Below are positions 1 to 7,187 of a DNA stretch of 64,000 nt, in pieces. The translations under genes and the position numbers were made by a program. Numbering within the stretch: position 1 is the first letter of the stretch; the number at the start of each line of letters is the position of its first letter. The notes beneath the pieces are model-generated. The model was given only the letters and a program-made list of their open reading frames with translations. It was not told where the DNA came from and made no database searches. Origin of the DNA: Actinomycetota bacterium (GTDB lineage Bacteria > Actinomycetota > Geothermincolia > Fen-727 > Anoxymicrobiaceae); assembly GCA_018831265.1 (NCBI GenBank), contig JAHJCO010000009.1:32986-96985 (forward strand). Direction: 5' to 3'.

Positions 1-1364
1 TTCCGTCCAGCTACTGGCCGGGAGAGGGTCCTGGCGATCACCTGGAATTTGCACTGAAATATGATGGAACCAACCTGGGCATTCTTGCATGCCTGTTTGA
101 AACGATTGAATTGGAGCTCTTTCTAGACTACGTTCATTCCAAGCCCCAGGGAAAATACGTCCGACGCTTGTGGTTCCTCTACGAGTTTCTCACAGGCAGG
201 ACTCTGCCAATCGAGGACTTGAAGACGGGCAACTACGTGAGCTTGCTGGACACGAATCAGTACTTCACACTAAGACCGGGTCGTCGTATCACGCGCCAGA
301 GAATTGACAACAATCTCCTGGGAGATTCTCGTTTCTGTCCTACAGTCAGACGTACAAAGGCGCTTCAGGACTATGTAGATGCGCGATTAGCTGATCGGTC
401 AAGAGAGGTTGTTTCAAGCTATTCGCCGGACCTGCTGAAACGTGCCCTGAGCTATTTCTATCTAAAAGAGACGAAGTCTTCGTTTGAAATTGAGAATATC
501 AAGCCTGGTTCCACCCGTATTGAACGATTTACCGCCTTGTTACATTCAGCTGATCGTGAGGACTTCTGTAGCAAGACAAAACTGGTTGAGGCACATGATC
601 AGATCGTCGATGAACGTTTTAGGGAATTCGATTACAGAACAACCCAGAACTATGTTGGCGAGTCTATTTCCTGGCAACAGGAGAGAGTTTATTTTGTTGC
701 ACCCAGGCCGAAAGACCTTCCGGAGTTGATGGAAGGTCTGATTGACGCGAATACTCAGATGACAGAAGGAGATTTACAGCCCGTTATTCAGAGCGCTGCG
801 ATTGCCTATGGATTTGTTTTCCTGCATCCGTTCATGGATGGCAATGGCAGGATTCATCGGTTCCTTATCCACAACATCCTGGCAACCCGCGGTTTCACAC
901 CGGAGGGAATGCTATTTCCCGTATCCGCTGCGATGCTTCAGCATATCGCCGATTATGACAAGTCGCTGGAGGCGTTCTCGCTGCCTCTGATGTCCCTTGT
1001 AGAGTACGATCTCGACGAAGTAGGTCATATGACCGTCTTGAACGACACTGCTCACTTCTATAAATACATCGACGTGACGCATCAAGCAGAAGCGCTCTTT
1101 GGATTCATCAAGAACACTATCGATGAGGAACTCACGGTGGAACTTGAATTTCTAAAGAACTATGACAAGGCGAAAGAAGCAATCAGCGAGATCGTTGATA
1201 TGCCTGATAAGCTGGCTAGCCTGTTCATCCGACTCTGTCTGCAGAACAACGGACGGCTATCGGCAACCAAGCGAGATGAGCATTTTGAACGACTTTCTGA
1301 TGAAGAAATATCACTGATGGAGAAGGCGGTACAAGCTTCCTATGGCATCGATACCAGGGTTTGA
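1..1364 (+). CDS. Fic domain AMP-transferase family protein, 5' end outside window
   Basis: The reading frame is open from the window edge, so the true start is upstream; a TTG at 111 is only the first internal candidate. Residues below are counted from that TTG. The Fic active-site motif HPFMDGNGRIHR lies at residues 239-250, with the catalytic His and the phosphate-binding loop intact. An S-F-E-I-E-N stretch at 124-129 fits the (S/T)xxxE(G/N) inhibitory helix of class II Fic proteins, which would place an autoinhibitory Glu in cis. Fic enzymes of this type transfer AMP, or sometimes other phosphate-containing groups, to target hydroxyls; the target here is unknown. Base composition is clearly more AT-rich than the following genes, which suggests recent acquisition. 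It converges on the SHOCT gene. No antitoxin gene is visible, as expected if the inhibitor is fused. Confidence 0.9.
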   Translation, partial: PSSYWPGEGPGDHLEFALKYDGTNLGILACLFETIELELFLDYVHSKPQGKYVRRLWFLYEFLTGRTLPIEDLKTGNYVSLLDTNQYFTLRPGRRITRQRIDNNLLGDSRFCPTVRRTKALQDYVDARLADRSREVVSSYSPDLLKRALSYFYLKETKSSFEIENIKPGSTRIERFTALLHSADREDFCSKTKLVEAHDQIVDERFREFDYRTTQNYVGESISWQQERVYFVAPRPKDLPELMEGLIDANTQMTEGDLQPVIQSAAIAYGFVFLHPFMDGNGRIHRFLIHNILATRGFTPEGMLFPVSAAMLQHIADYDKSLEAFSLPLMSLVEYDLDEVGHMTVLNDTAHFYKYIDVTHQAEALFGFIKNTIDEELTVELEFLKNYDKAKEAISEIVDMPDKLASLFIRLCLQNNGRLSATKRDEHFERLSDEEISLMEKAVQASYGIDTRV

Positions 1365-1387
1365 AAGCAAGATTCGACCTGGGACGG

Positions 1388-1699
1388 CTAGCCGCCCAGT
1401 ATTTCTTTCTTCTCCTGCTCGAACTCCGCGTCGGTCAGGACGCCGGAATCATGCAACTCGGCCAGCTGCTTCAGCTTCGCTATGTCTTCCTCGGAGATCC
1501 CCGTCGATCTCGGGGCCGCCGCCGGCGCGGCCGCGGCCTGCGCCGCCACCTGCTGCGCCTGCTGAGCCTGAGCCTGTGCGTCCTCAACCCCGGCGTTGAC
1601 CTGGTCTTCCTTCCTCGCCGAGCGCTTGCCTATCGCGTAGGCGCCGCCGCCTACGACTGCCGCTCTCATCAACGGTCTCCGTCTTACGAATGGGGGCAT
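1388..1699 (-). CDS. Small SHOCT-domain protein
   Basis: A 103-residue protein. The last ~35 residues (ISEEDIAKLKQLAELHDSGVL onward in outline, with the LxELxxxGxLTxxEFExxKxxIL pattern) are a SHOCT domain, a short C-terminal helical module of unknown biochemical role found in many membrane or stress-related small proteins. The N-terminus is basic (MPPFVRRRPLMR) and followed by a short Ala/Gly/Val stretch that could be a weak membrane anchor. The middle is Ala/Gln-rich and probably disordered. The start follows GGAGGG at good spacing. It is the last gene of the minus-strand cluster but may be unrelated to it in function. Confidence 0.75.
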   Translation of the reverse strand: MPPFVRRRPLMRAAVVGGGAYAIGKRSARKEDQVNAGVEDAQAQAQQAQQVAAQAAAAPAAAPRSTGISEEDIAKLKQLAELHDSGVLTDAEFEQEKKEILGG

Positions 1700-1753
1700 G
1701 CTGTTCCCTCCATGCTGTAGGATCTTCCAACGGTTTCTCTCGGGTGCCGCTGC

Positions 1754-2104
1754 CTAGAATTCGAGGCCCTCCAGTTCCATGCCGAGGGCGAGAGCGATCT
1801 CCGGGGCCGCCGCGACCACACGGGCCATCCCGACGGTAGGAGCGAGGGCGATCAGGACGCCCAGTATCTCATCGGGTGTTACACCGCTCTCGAGCGCCAC
1901 GCCGACCTGCCACATGTAAGAGGCGGGTGGGGCATCGATGGCCACGAGCGCAGCGATGCGCACCAGTGCGTGCAACTTGGGGTCCAGGCCGGAATCCTCG
2001 ATGTTCCCGAGCTGCATCGCGAGCAGCGACTCGATGATACCCATGTCGTGGGTCATGAGGCCTTTGACCGCATCCTCGTGACTCGGCTTGTTCCTGGCTG
2101 ACAT
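1754..2104 (-). CDS. Carboxymuconolactone decarboxylase (CMD/AhpD-like) family protein
   Basis: A 116-residue all-helical protein starting at ATG 2104 behind GGAGGACGAG; a longer upstream reading frame is possible but lacks such a site. The pattern LDPKLHALVRIAALVAID...ALESGVTPDEILGVL matches the CMD fold. The CxxC pair used by AhpD-type peroxidase partners is absent, so a thiol-redox role is unlikely; a decarboxylase or ring-lactone role, or a structural role, is possible. It sits 87 nt downstream of the BKACE gene and is probably cotranscribed with the glycyl radical enzyme cluster, which suggests a role in the same catabolic route. Family assignment is solid, substrate unknown. Confidence 0.85.
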   Translation of the reverse strand: MSARNKPSHEDAVKGLMTHDMGIIESLLAMQLGNIEDSGLDPKLHALVRIAALVAIDAPPASYMWQVGVALESGVTPDEILGVLIALAPTVGMARVVAAAPEIALALGMELEGLEF

Positions 2105-2191
2105 CCTCGTCCTCCTTTTTTTCGCTTGCACCGATCGCGTGTCGTCGCGTCGCGTAAAGACTCCTCTTTGCCGCCGGCAGCCCGGTCCGGT

Positions 2192-3157
2192 TCAATAACT
2201 GCTGGGCTTCTGCGACAGGCCGAGCATCTCCCTCGCCTGCTGAGGGGTCGCTATCTCCCGATTCATGTCCCTTGCTATCCTGGCGATGCGGGCGACCGCC
2301 TCGGCGTTGCTCTTGAACTTCCGGCCCCGGGCGTAGTAGACGTTGTCCTCGAGGCCCACGCGCACGTGCCCGCCGAGCATCACGGACATGACGTTCATGG
2401 GCAGCTGGAAGTAGCTCACCCCGATGGCGAAGAAGATGGACTCGGGCGGGAGCTCGTTGACGAGCGACAGGAAGTTCGCCGGGGTCGGGAAAGAGCCGGT
2501 CTGGAACCCCAGCACGAACTGGATGTCATACGGGGGGCTGATGAGGCCCTGCATGATGAGGTCCTGTACCACCCAGTACATCCCCGGGTGGTAGAGCTCC
2601 ATCTCCGGCTTTATTCCCTTCTCCTTCATCTCCTTCGCGAAGGTGGAGATGTCACTGTAGCCGCACGGCATGCACTGGTCGAAGAGCATGGCGTCGCGGG
2701 GGCTCGGGATGGGTTCTTTCCTCTCCTTCATCTGCACCTTCAAGACGAACGGCCCCAGGTTCAGCGAGCACAGCTCGGGATTCGCGTAGATGCTCGCCAT
2801 GCGCTGCTCCATGGTGAGCCCGGCGCCACCTCCGGTGGTGTTGTTGATGATGATGTCGGGGCACTTCGCACGGATAAGCGAGTTGGCCTTCAGGTAGTCC
2901 TCGGGGTTGCTGGAGGCGAGCCACCAGCACTCCGGGTTCCGGGCATGGACGTGCACGATGCTGGCCCCTGCCTCATACGCCTCGGCCGTCTGCTCGGCCT
3001 GCTCCTCCGGCATCTCGGGGAGGCACTCGGAGTACTCCTTGCCGTGCACGCCCCCGGTGATCGCGACGCAGATAATCAACGGTGGCAGACCGGTCCTGAC
3101 CTTCTCCATCCATGCGTAGGGGCTACGATAATCCCAAAGGTAATCGCCGGCGTCCAT
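2192..3157 (-). CDS. BKACE-family (DUF849) beta-keto acid cleavage enzyme
   Basis: A 321-residue TIM-barrel protein, start ATG 3157 behind GGGAGG. The N-terminus (PLIICVAITGGVHGKEYSECLP) and the segment ASIVHVHARNP carry the family's metal-binding His pair (HVHAR). Family members condense a beta-keto acid with acetyl-CoA to give acetoacetate plus a shortened acyl-CoA, as 3-keto-5-aminohexanoate cleavage enzyme does in lysine fermentation. The substrate cannot be read from sequence. It lies downstream of two glycyl radical enzymes and an SCP2-like protein on the same strand, so a keto acid formed in that pathway is the natural candidate. No lysine-fermentation genes are nearby, so the kce name is not justified. 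Confidence 0.88.
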   Translation of the reverse strand: MDAGDYLWDYRSPYAWMEKVRTGLPPLIICVAITGGVHGKEYSECLPEMPEEQAEQTAEAYEAGASIVHVHARNPECWWLASSNPEDYLKANSLIRAKCPDIIINNTTGGGAGLTMEQRMASIYANPELCSLNLGPFVLKVQMKERKEPIPSPRDAMLFDQCMPCGYSDISTFAKEMKEKGIKPEMELYHPGMYWVVQDLIMQGLISPPYDIQFVLGFQTGSFPTPANFLSLVNELPPESIFFAIGVSYFQLPMNVMSVMLGGHVRVGLEDNVYYARGRKFKSNAEAVARIARIARDMNREIATPQQAREMLGLSQKPSSY

Positions 3158-3316
3158 CTCTGCCTCCCTTTCCCCGACTCGCTCCCGCTGCGGCACGGGA
3201 GCCTTCTACCGCGCTCCACTATACACCCTGACCCGCGTCTCTCACATCCCCTCTCCCGGTCAGGTTCACCACGCGACGTAGATGTGCCTGCCGTCCTCCT
3301 TAACTGCACGCGGCTT

Positions 3317-3787
3317 TCATGTCTTAACGGCCTTTCGCCATACCGGCACACCGCCCGCGACCCTGTTCAGGTACGCCCGTGAGAGTCCGAACAGGGACCC
3401 GAGCTTGTACAGGAAAAAGAGGTTTCCGCTCTGCTCTATCTTGTTCTGGACCACGAGTGATATGGGGTCGTCGGGATTCCGAAGGATGGCCCGGAGGGCG
3501 CCCGGCGGGTCCAGGATCGAGATCTCGAAGTCGGGCGAAGGGGCTCTTCCTCTCCTGGTCCTGATCCTGCCCCGCCCGAACACCAGGGTCCTTTCGGACG
3601 ACGGCGTACTGAAGACGTAGACGGCGTCGTACCCCGCGACCGCGCGCCCGAAACGGGCGTCGAGGACCTTCAGGCGATTGAATGCGAAAGCCACAACCGT
3701 CAGCAGAGCATGCAGTACGAAGCCCTCCAGCGGCAGCTGAGGAACGGGCCTCGTGTTTGTCCCTGGATCCTCATGTATCTCGGCCAT
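3317..3787 (-). CDS. Small SCP2-like protein
   Basis: A 156-residue soluble protein with start ATG 3787 behind GAGGAG, 25 nt downstream of the first glycyl radical enzyme. The C-terminal half (DFEISILDPPGALRAILRNPDD followed by IEQSGNLFFLYKLGSLF in outline) has the layout of SCP2 sterol-carrier-like domains: a beta strand, a residue stretch choosing a D/E position, then a helix after a GNL-type turn. The first half is unlike anything I recognise. SCP2-like proteins bind acyl or hydrophobic ligands; none is known here. Two further SCP2-like proteins occur in this window, next to the thiolase operon and near the right end, but they are much closer to each other than to this one. Confidence 0.6.
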   Translation of the reverse strand: MAEIHEDPGTNTRPVPQLPLEGFVLHALLTVVAFAFNRLKVLDARFGRAVAGYDAVYVFSTPSSERTLVFGRGRIRTRRGRAPSPDFEISILDPPGALRAILRNPDDPISLVVQNKIEQSGNLFFLYKLGSLFGLSRAYLNRVAGGVPVWRKAVKT

Positions 3788-3812
3788 CGAAATGGAACTC
3801 CTCGCCGTGATT

Positions 3813-6224
3813 CTACCCCAGCCGGTCTTCCGTCCGCGCGATGATTTCGTCCTGCATCTCGCGGGTCAGGTCGCAGAAGTAGGCGTTGTAGCCGGAAACC
3901 CTGACGAGAAGATCGCGGTATCTGTCCGGCATGGCCTGCGCCTCCAGGAGGGTCTCACTGTCCTGGATAATGAACTGGATCTGCATTCCGCCGATATCGA
4001 AGTAGCCGTCGATCATGTTCTTCAGCAGCTCGAGCCTTCCCGGCTCGCACAGGAAGCTCCTGGACAGCTTGTGGTTGTTGGCGATGCAGTTCGCCATGCA
4101 CTCCGCCGGGAGCCTGGCCGTCGAGGCCACGGACGCCGTCGGGCCTCTTCGCGCGGCGCCCGAGACCGGAGTGGCGCCGGAGGCCAGCGGCTCTCCCCTT
4201 CGCCTGCCGCTCGGCAGGCTGCCGGTGAGCGCGAATGCGCCCGCGTGGAGAGTCATGCTCCAGTATCCGACGTGATAGCGGCCTCCGCGGAAGTTGGAGT
4301 GCCTGGAGAAAGCCGCCTCGATCATCTCCACGAGGGAGACGGCGACGGCGTCGGCCGCCGGGTCGTCCGCCCCGTACCTTGGCACCTTGCGGGTGAGCAA
4401 GGCCCGCGTTCTCTCGTGCGAGGCGAAGTCATCCGCGAGGGCGTCCATGAGCTCGGCGGGGGAGACACAGCCGTCCTTTGTGAAGATGGCGTGCTTGAGG
4501 GCTGAGAGAGAGTCGGCTACGTCGGCGAGGGCGACGACCGCGACGCCGGACGAGTTGTACCTGGCGCCTCCCCGGGTCACATCCGCACCCGCGTCGATGG
4601 TGCCCTCGATCAGCGAGGAAAGCAGCGGCGTGGGATGCAGGACCGCGTGCGCGTGCGCGAACCTGCGGTTGCACTCTACCGCCAGGTCGACCAGCGACTC
4701 GAGCTGCGTGCGGAAGGCCGCCAGGAATTCCTCGTACGAGCCGCAGAGGTCGAGCCTTGCCGTCTCCGGGCCCATCCTCCTGCCGGATGGGGGGTCGACC
4801 CCCCCGTTGACGGCGAGCTCCATCACCGACGCGAGGTTGAACAGGATCGCGCCGGTCATGCTCATGGTCCTGCCGGCGCTGGCGGTCTCGACGCAGCCGA
4901 TCAGCCCGTAGTCGCGGGCGTCCCCGGTGCCTACTCCGTGCGCGGTCAGCGCATCGATTATCGCGGCGTCGTTGTACACGGCCGGTGACGCCCCGGTGCT
5001 GAATATCGAGTTCACGATGGCGTTTCTGTACTCCCCGGGGGAGCCGCGGTGCAGCCTCGCGCACAGGTTGGGCTCCCTGAGCGCGAGCAGCTCCGCCATC
5101 TTGATGATGAGAAGGGAGGTCTCGCATGTGCCGTCCGTGCCGTCCGGCCTGAGCCCCCCGACGGTGACCGCCTGGTTGGCCGAACCGCCTCCCAGGACTA
5201 TGCGGCTCGCGGTCGGGGTGAGGACGTCGTGGTCCTGCATCTTGATGAAGAAACAGCCCAGGAGCTCGGCCGCCCTCTTCCGGTCCAGCCGCCCGGACTC
5301 CAGGTCGTCCCCGTACGGCCGGTCGAGTATCCCGTCCAGCCTGCCGAAGCTCAAAGCCGCGTTGGTATTCTCCTGGTGAAGAGCGACCTGGGTGATCCAT
5401 ATCGCCTGCAGCGCCTCACGAAAACCCTTCGCGGGCTTCGCCGGAACCTTTCGAAGGATGGAGGCGGTCTGCGCCAGCTCCTCGGCCCTCCCACCGGTCG
5501 TGCTACCCGCCAGCCGCGCGCATTCGTCGGCGTACCTCCCCGCGAACCGGACGACGGCCTCGAGGGCCACCAGGACCGCGGAGAGAAACTCCTCGGCCGA
5601 CTCGTCGCAAGCGCGTTCCGTCCCGGCACGGACCTCGTCGGCGATGTCGTCGAGCCCCCGGTCGACCACGGAGGCGAAGTCCGGGATCAGGTGCGAGATC
5701 CCGTTGGACTTCGGCGCGAGGAAGAACTTGAACCGCTCGAACACGCCCAGGCAGAGCGGGTTGTCACCGGTCCTGCGGACGTACTCGTGCACGGTAAGGT
5801 CCTTCCAGAACGGGAACACCTCCTCGGAGAGCACGTCGATCTCAGCGTCGGAGACGAGGACCGGGTAGTCGTTCCGGCCGGAGATGCTCGTCAGCTCCGG
5901 CCATATCGTCAGGCCCGTGAACTCGGGAAAGATCGGCACACCGAGGCGCTTGGAGGTGGTCGACCCCACTATCAGCTCGTCGCCGAACACCGGGGTCGGA
6001 AGGTGGTCCAGGACGTGGGCCAGCGCCCCGGCCTGGCGCAGGACCGGCCTGCGTTCGTCGAAACCCTCGCGCCGGTGGAACTCGGTCAGCAGGCGCGCCC
6101 GCTCTACGCAGATCGCGGGTTGCGCCCCGATCAGCTCCTCGCGGAGCCGTACCAGGCGGGGGAAGTCCTCGAGCGCGAACGCGTCTATCTCCGGGTGGGC
6201 AGGAAGCCCGATCCGTTCGCGCAT
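3813..6224 (-). CDS. Glycyl radical enzyme, PFL-like family (first copy)
   Basis: About 803 residues if started at ATG 6224; an in-frame GTG at 6254 is the alternative, and neither has a strong ribosome site. The thiyl-radical Cys is in DYGLIGCVETAS (Cys444, with Glu446), and the glycyl radical is in RVSGYNAYFCDL (Gly778), near the C-terminus as usual. A single Cys followed by V-E, not the Cys-Cys pair of pyruvate formate-lyase, puts it among the dehydratase, decarboxylase, C-X lyase or hydrocarbon-adding branches. I cannot pick the substrate. The enzyme needs a radical SAM activase, and none is encoded in this window. It is downstream of the GntR regulator and of a second enzyme of the same family, probably in one transcript. 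Confidence 0.9.
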   Translation of the reverse strand: MRERIGLPAHPEIDAFALEDFPRLVRLREELIGAQPAICVERARLLTEFHRREGFDERRPVLRQAGALAHVLDHLPTPVFGDELIVGSTTSKRLGVPIFPEFTGLTIWPELTSISGRNDYPVLVSDAEIDVLSEEVFPFWKDLTVHEYVRRTGDNPLCLGVFERFKFFLAPKSNGISHLIPDFASVVDRGLDDIADEVRAGTERACDESAEEFLSAVLVALEAVVRFAGRYADECARLAGSTTGGRAEELAQTASILRKVPAKPAKGFREALQAIWITQVALHQENTNAALSFGRLDGILDRPYGDDLESGRLDRKRAAELLGCFFIKMQDHDVLTPTASRIVLGGGSANQAVTVGGLRPDGTDGTCETSLLIIKMAELLALREPNLCARLHRGSPGEYRNAIVNSIFSTGASPAVYNDAAIIDALTAHGVGTGDARDYGLIGCVETASAGRTMSMTGAILFNLASVMELAVNGGVDPPSGRRMGPETARLDLCGSYEEFLAAFRTQLESLVDLAVECNRRFAHAHAVLHPTPLLSSLIEGTIDAGADVTRGGARYNSSGVAVVALADVADSLSALKHAIFTKDGCVSPAELMDALADDFASHERTRALLTRKVPRYGADDPAADAVAVSLVEMIEAAFSRHSNFRGGRYHVGYWSMTLHAGAFALTGSLPSGRRRGEPLASGATPVSGAARRGPTASVASTARLPAECMANCIANNHKLSRSFLCEPGRLELLKNMIDGYFDIGGMQIQFIIQDSETLLEAQAMPDRYRDLLVRVSGYNAYFCDLTREMQDEIIARTEDRLG

Positions 6225-6283
6225 GTCGATCTCTTCGGTCCGCGGTGAGGGCACGACCGCATCAGCCTCCCCGTCCGCCCGTT

Positions 6284-7000
6284 TCAGGCGATGCTCTCCA
6301 GGTGCTCGAAGAAGGCCTTCTCGCCCCTGCGCAGCAGCTCGCCGAACAGCTCCATGCTGCGTTTCTCGTCATGTTCTTCGAGTGCGACCAGGAGCTCGCG
6401 GTAGACATCCCGCATTCCCATCTGCTCGGCGAACATGGCCGAGAAGTAGTTCCTGTTCTCCAGGTATATGTCGCTGGTCGAGTTCAGGATGAGGATGAAC
6501 GCCAGGTTCTCGCTCGCCCGCGCCATGGTGTAGAGGAACCGCGAATCGAGCAGCTGGAGCCGGTCGATGTCACCCGGGTCGAGCGCCTCGATCTCCTCCA
6601 GGATCCGGCGCAGCTCCTCGAGCTCCGGCTCCTGTATCCTCCTCGCGGCAAGCCGCGCGATCTCGGAGCACATCAGCATACGGAACTCGAAGATGCTCCT
6701 GACGGCGATATCGTCGAGCCGGCCTCCCGGGAGGAGCAGGTCGTTCAGCAGGTCGAATCCCGCGCTGGCCTTGAAATCGAGCACCAGGCAGCCGCTTCCC
6801 TGGCGCACCTCGATCAGCCTGGCCTGTTCCAGCCGCTTGAGGGCCTCCCTGACCGAGCTCCTGTTCACCTCGAGGATCTCGCAGAGCCTCCGCTCGGTCG
6901 GGAGCCTGTCGCCGGCCTGGAACTCCCCGGTGAGTATGGAGTCGCGCAGCTTCTCGTACACCTGCTCGGATTTCTTCTCGCTTCTCACCGGTGTGAGCAT
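6284..7000 (-). CDS. FadR/FCD-type GntR transcriptional regulator
   Basis: A 238-residue protein, start ATG 7000 behind GGGGAGGGGAG. The N-terminal winged helix (KSEQVYEKLRDSILTGEFQAG, RLPTERRLCEILEVNRSSVREALKRLE) is textbook GntR, and the all-helical C-terminal part (FRMLMCSEIARLAARRI, with His/Asp positions such as LDSRFLY and EEHDEK) is an FCD ligand domain that often binds a carboxylic acid together with a metal ion. It lies between the two glycyl radical enzyme genes and almost certainly controls them. A perfect FadR-type site TGGTCTGACCA sits on the promoter of the upstream enzyme gene. The ligand is probably the pathway's acid substrate or product, which is inference. Confidence 0.92.
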   Translation of the reverse strand: MLTPVRSEKKSEQVYEKLRDSILTGEFQAGDRLPTERRLCEILEVNRSSVREALKRLEQARLIEVRQGSGCLVLDFKASAGFDLLNDLLLPGGRLDDIAVRSIFEFRMLMCSEIARLAARRIQEPELEELRRILEEIEALDPGDIDRLQLLDSRFLYTMARASENLAFILILNSTSDIYLENRNYFSAMFAEQMGMRDVYRELLVALEEHDEKRSMELFGELLRRGEKAFFEHLESIA

Positions 7001-7027
7001 GCTCCCCTCCCCTTAGTGCTCCATTCC

Positions 7028-7168
7028 ATGAGTACGCTCGCATTCGAACGCCGAATGCATCCACACCCGCTGCGTTCCGCTCCCTCCGAGTACTACCGAG
7101 AGTACGCGTCGGTCGCGCGCCTTGCGGGATGCGGCGCATCGACGCTCTCGGTGCGTTACCGTACTCAT
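7028..7168. promoter_or_regulatory. Intergenic inverted repeats upstream of the GntR gene
   Basis: The 187-nt gap between the two genes contains ATGAGTACG at 7028-7036 and its exact reverse complement CGTACTCAT at 7160-7168, with two more GAGTAC hexamers near 7086 and 7099. It also holds a perfect 7-5-7 inverted repeat GCATTCG-AACGC-CGAATGC at 7040-7058. These may be operator half-sites for a second regulator or a processing hairpin between cotranscribed genes. No TGGTNNNACCA site is present here, so the FadR-type site at 9803 is not repeated. Confidence 0.35.
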
Positions 7169-7187
7169 GAAACGGAACACTTAGACC

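Noticed and set aside
2192..3157. Lysine fermentation gene kce
   Set aside because: Family matches, but no other lysine-fermentation gene is present, so the specific name is unsupported.
2126..3382. Long plus-strand reading frame opposite BKACE
   Set aside because: His/Arg/Leu-rich shadow of the real minus-strand gene, as are similar frames opposite the GRE and metallophosphoesterase genes.
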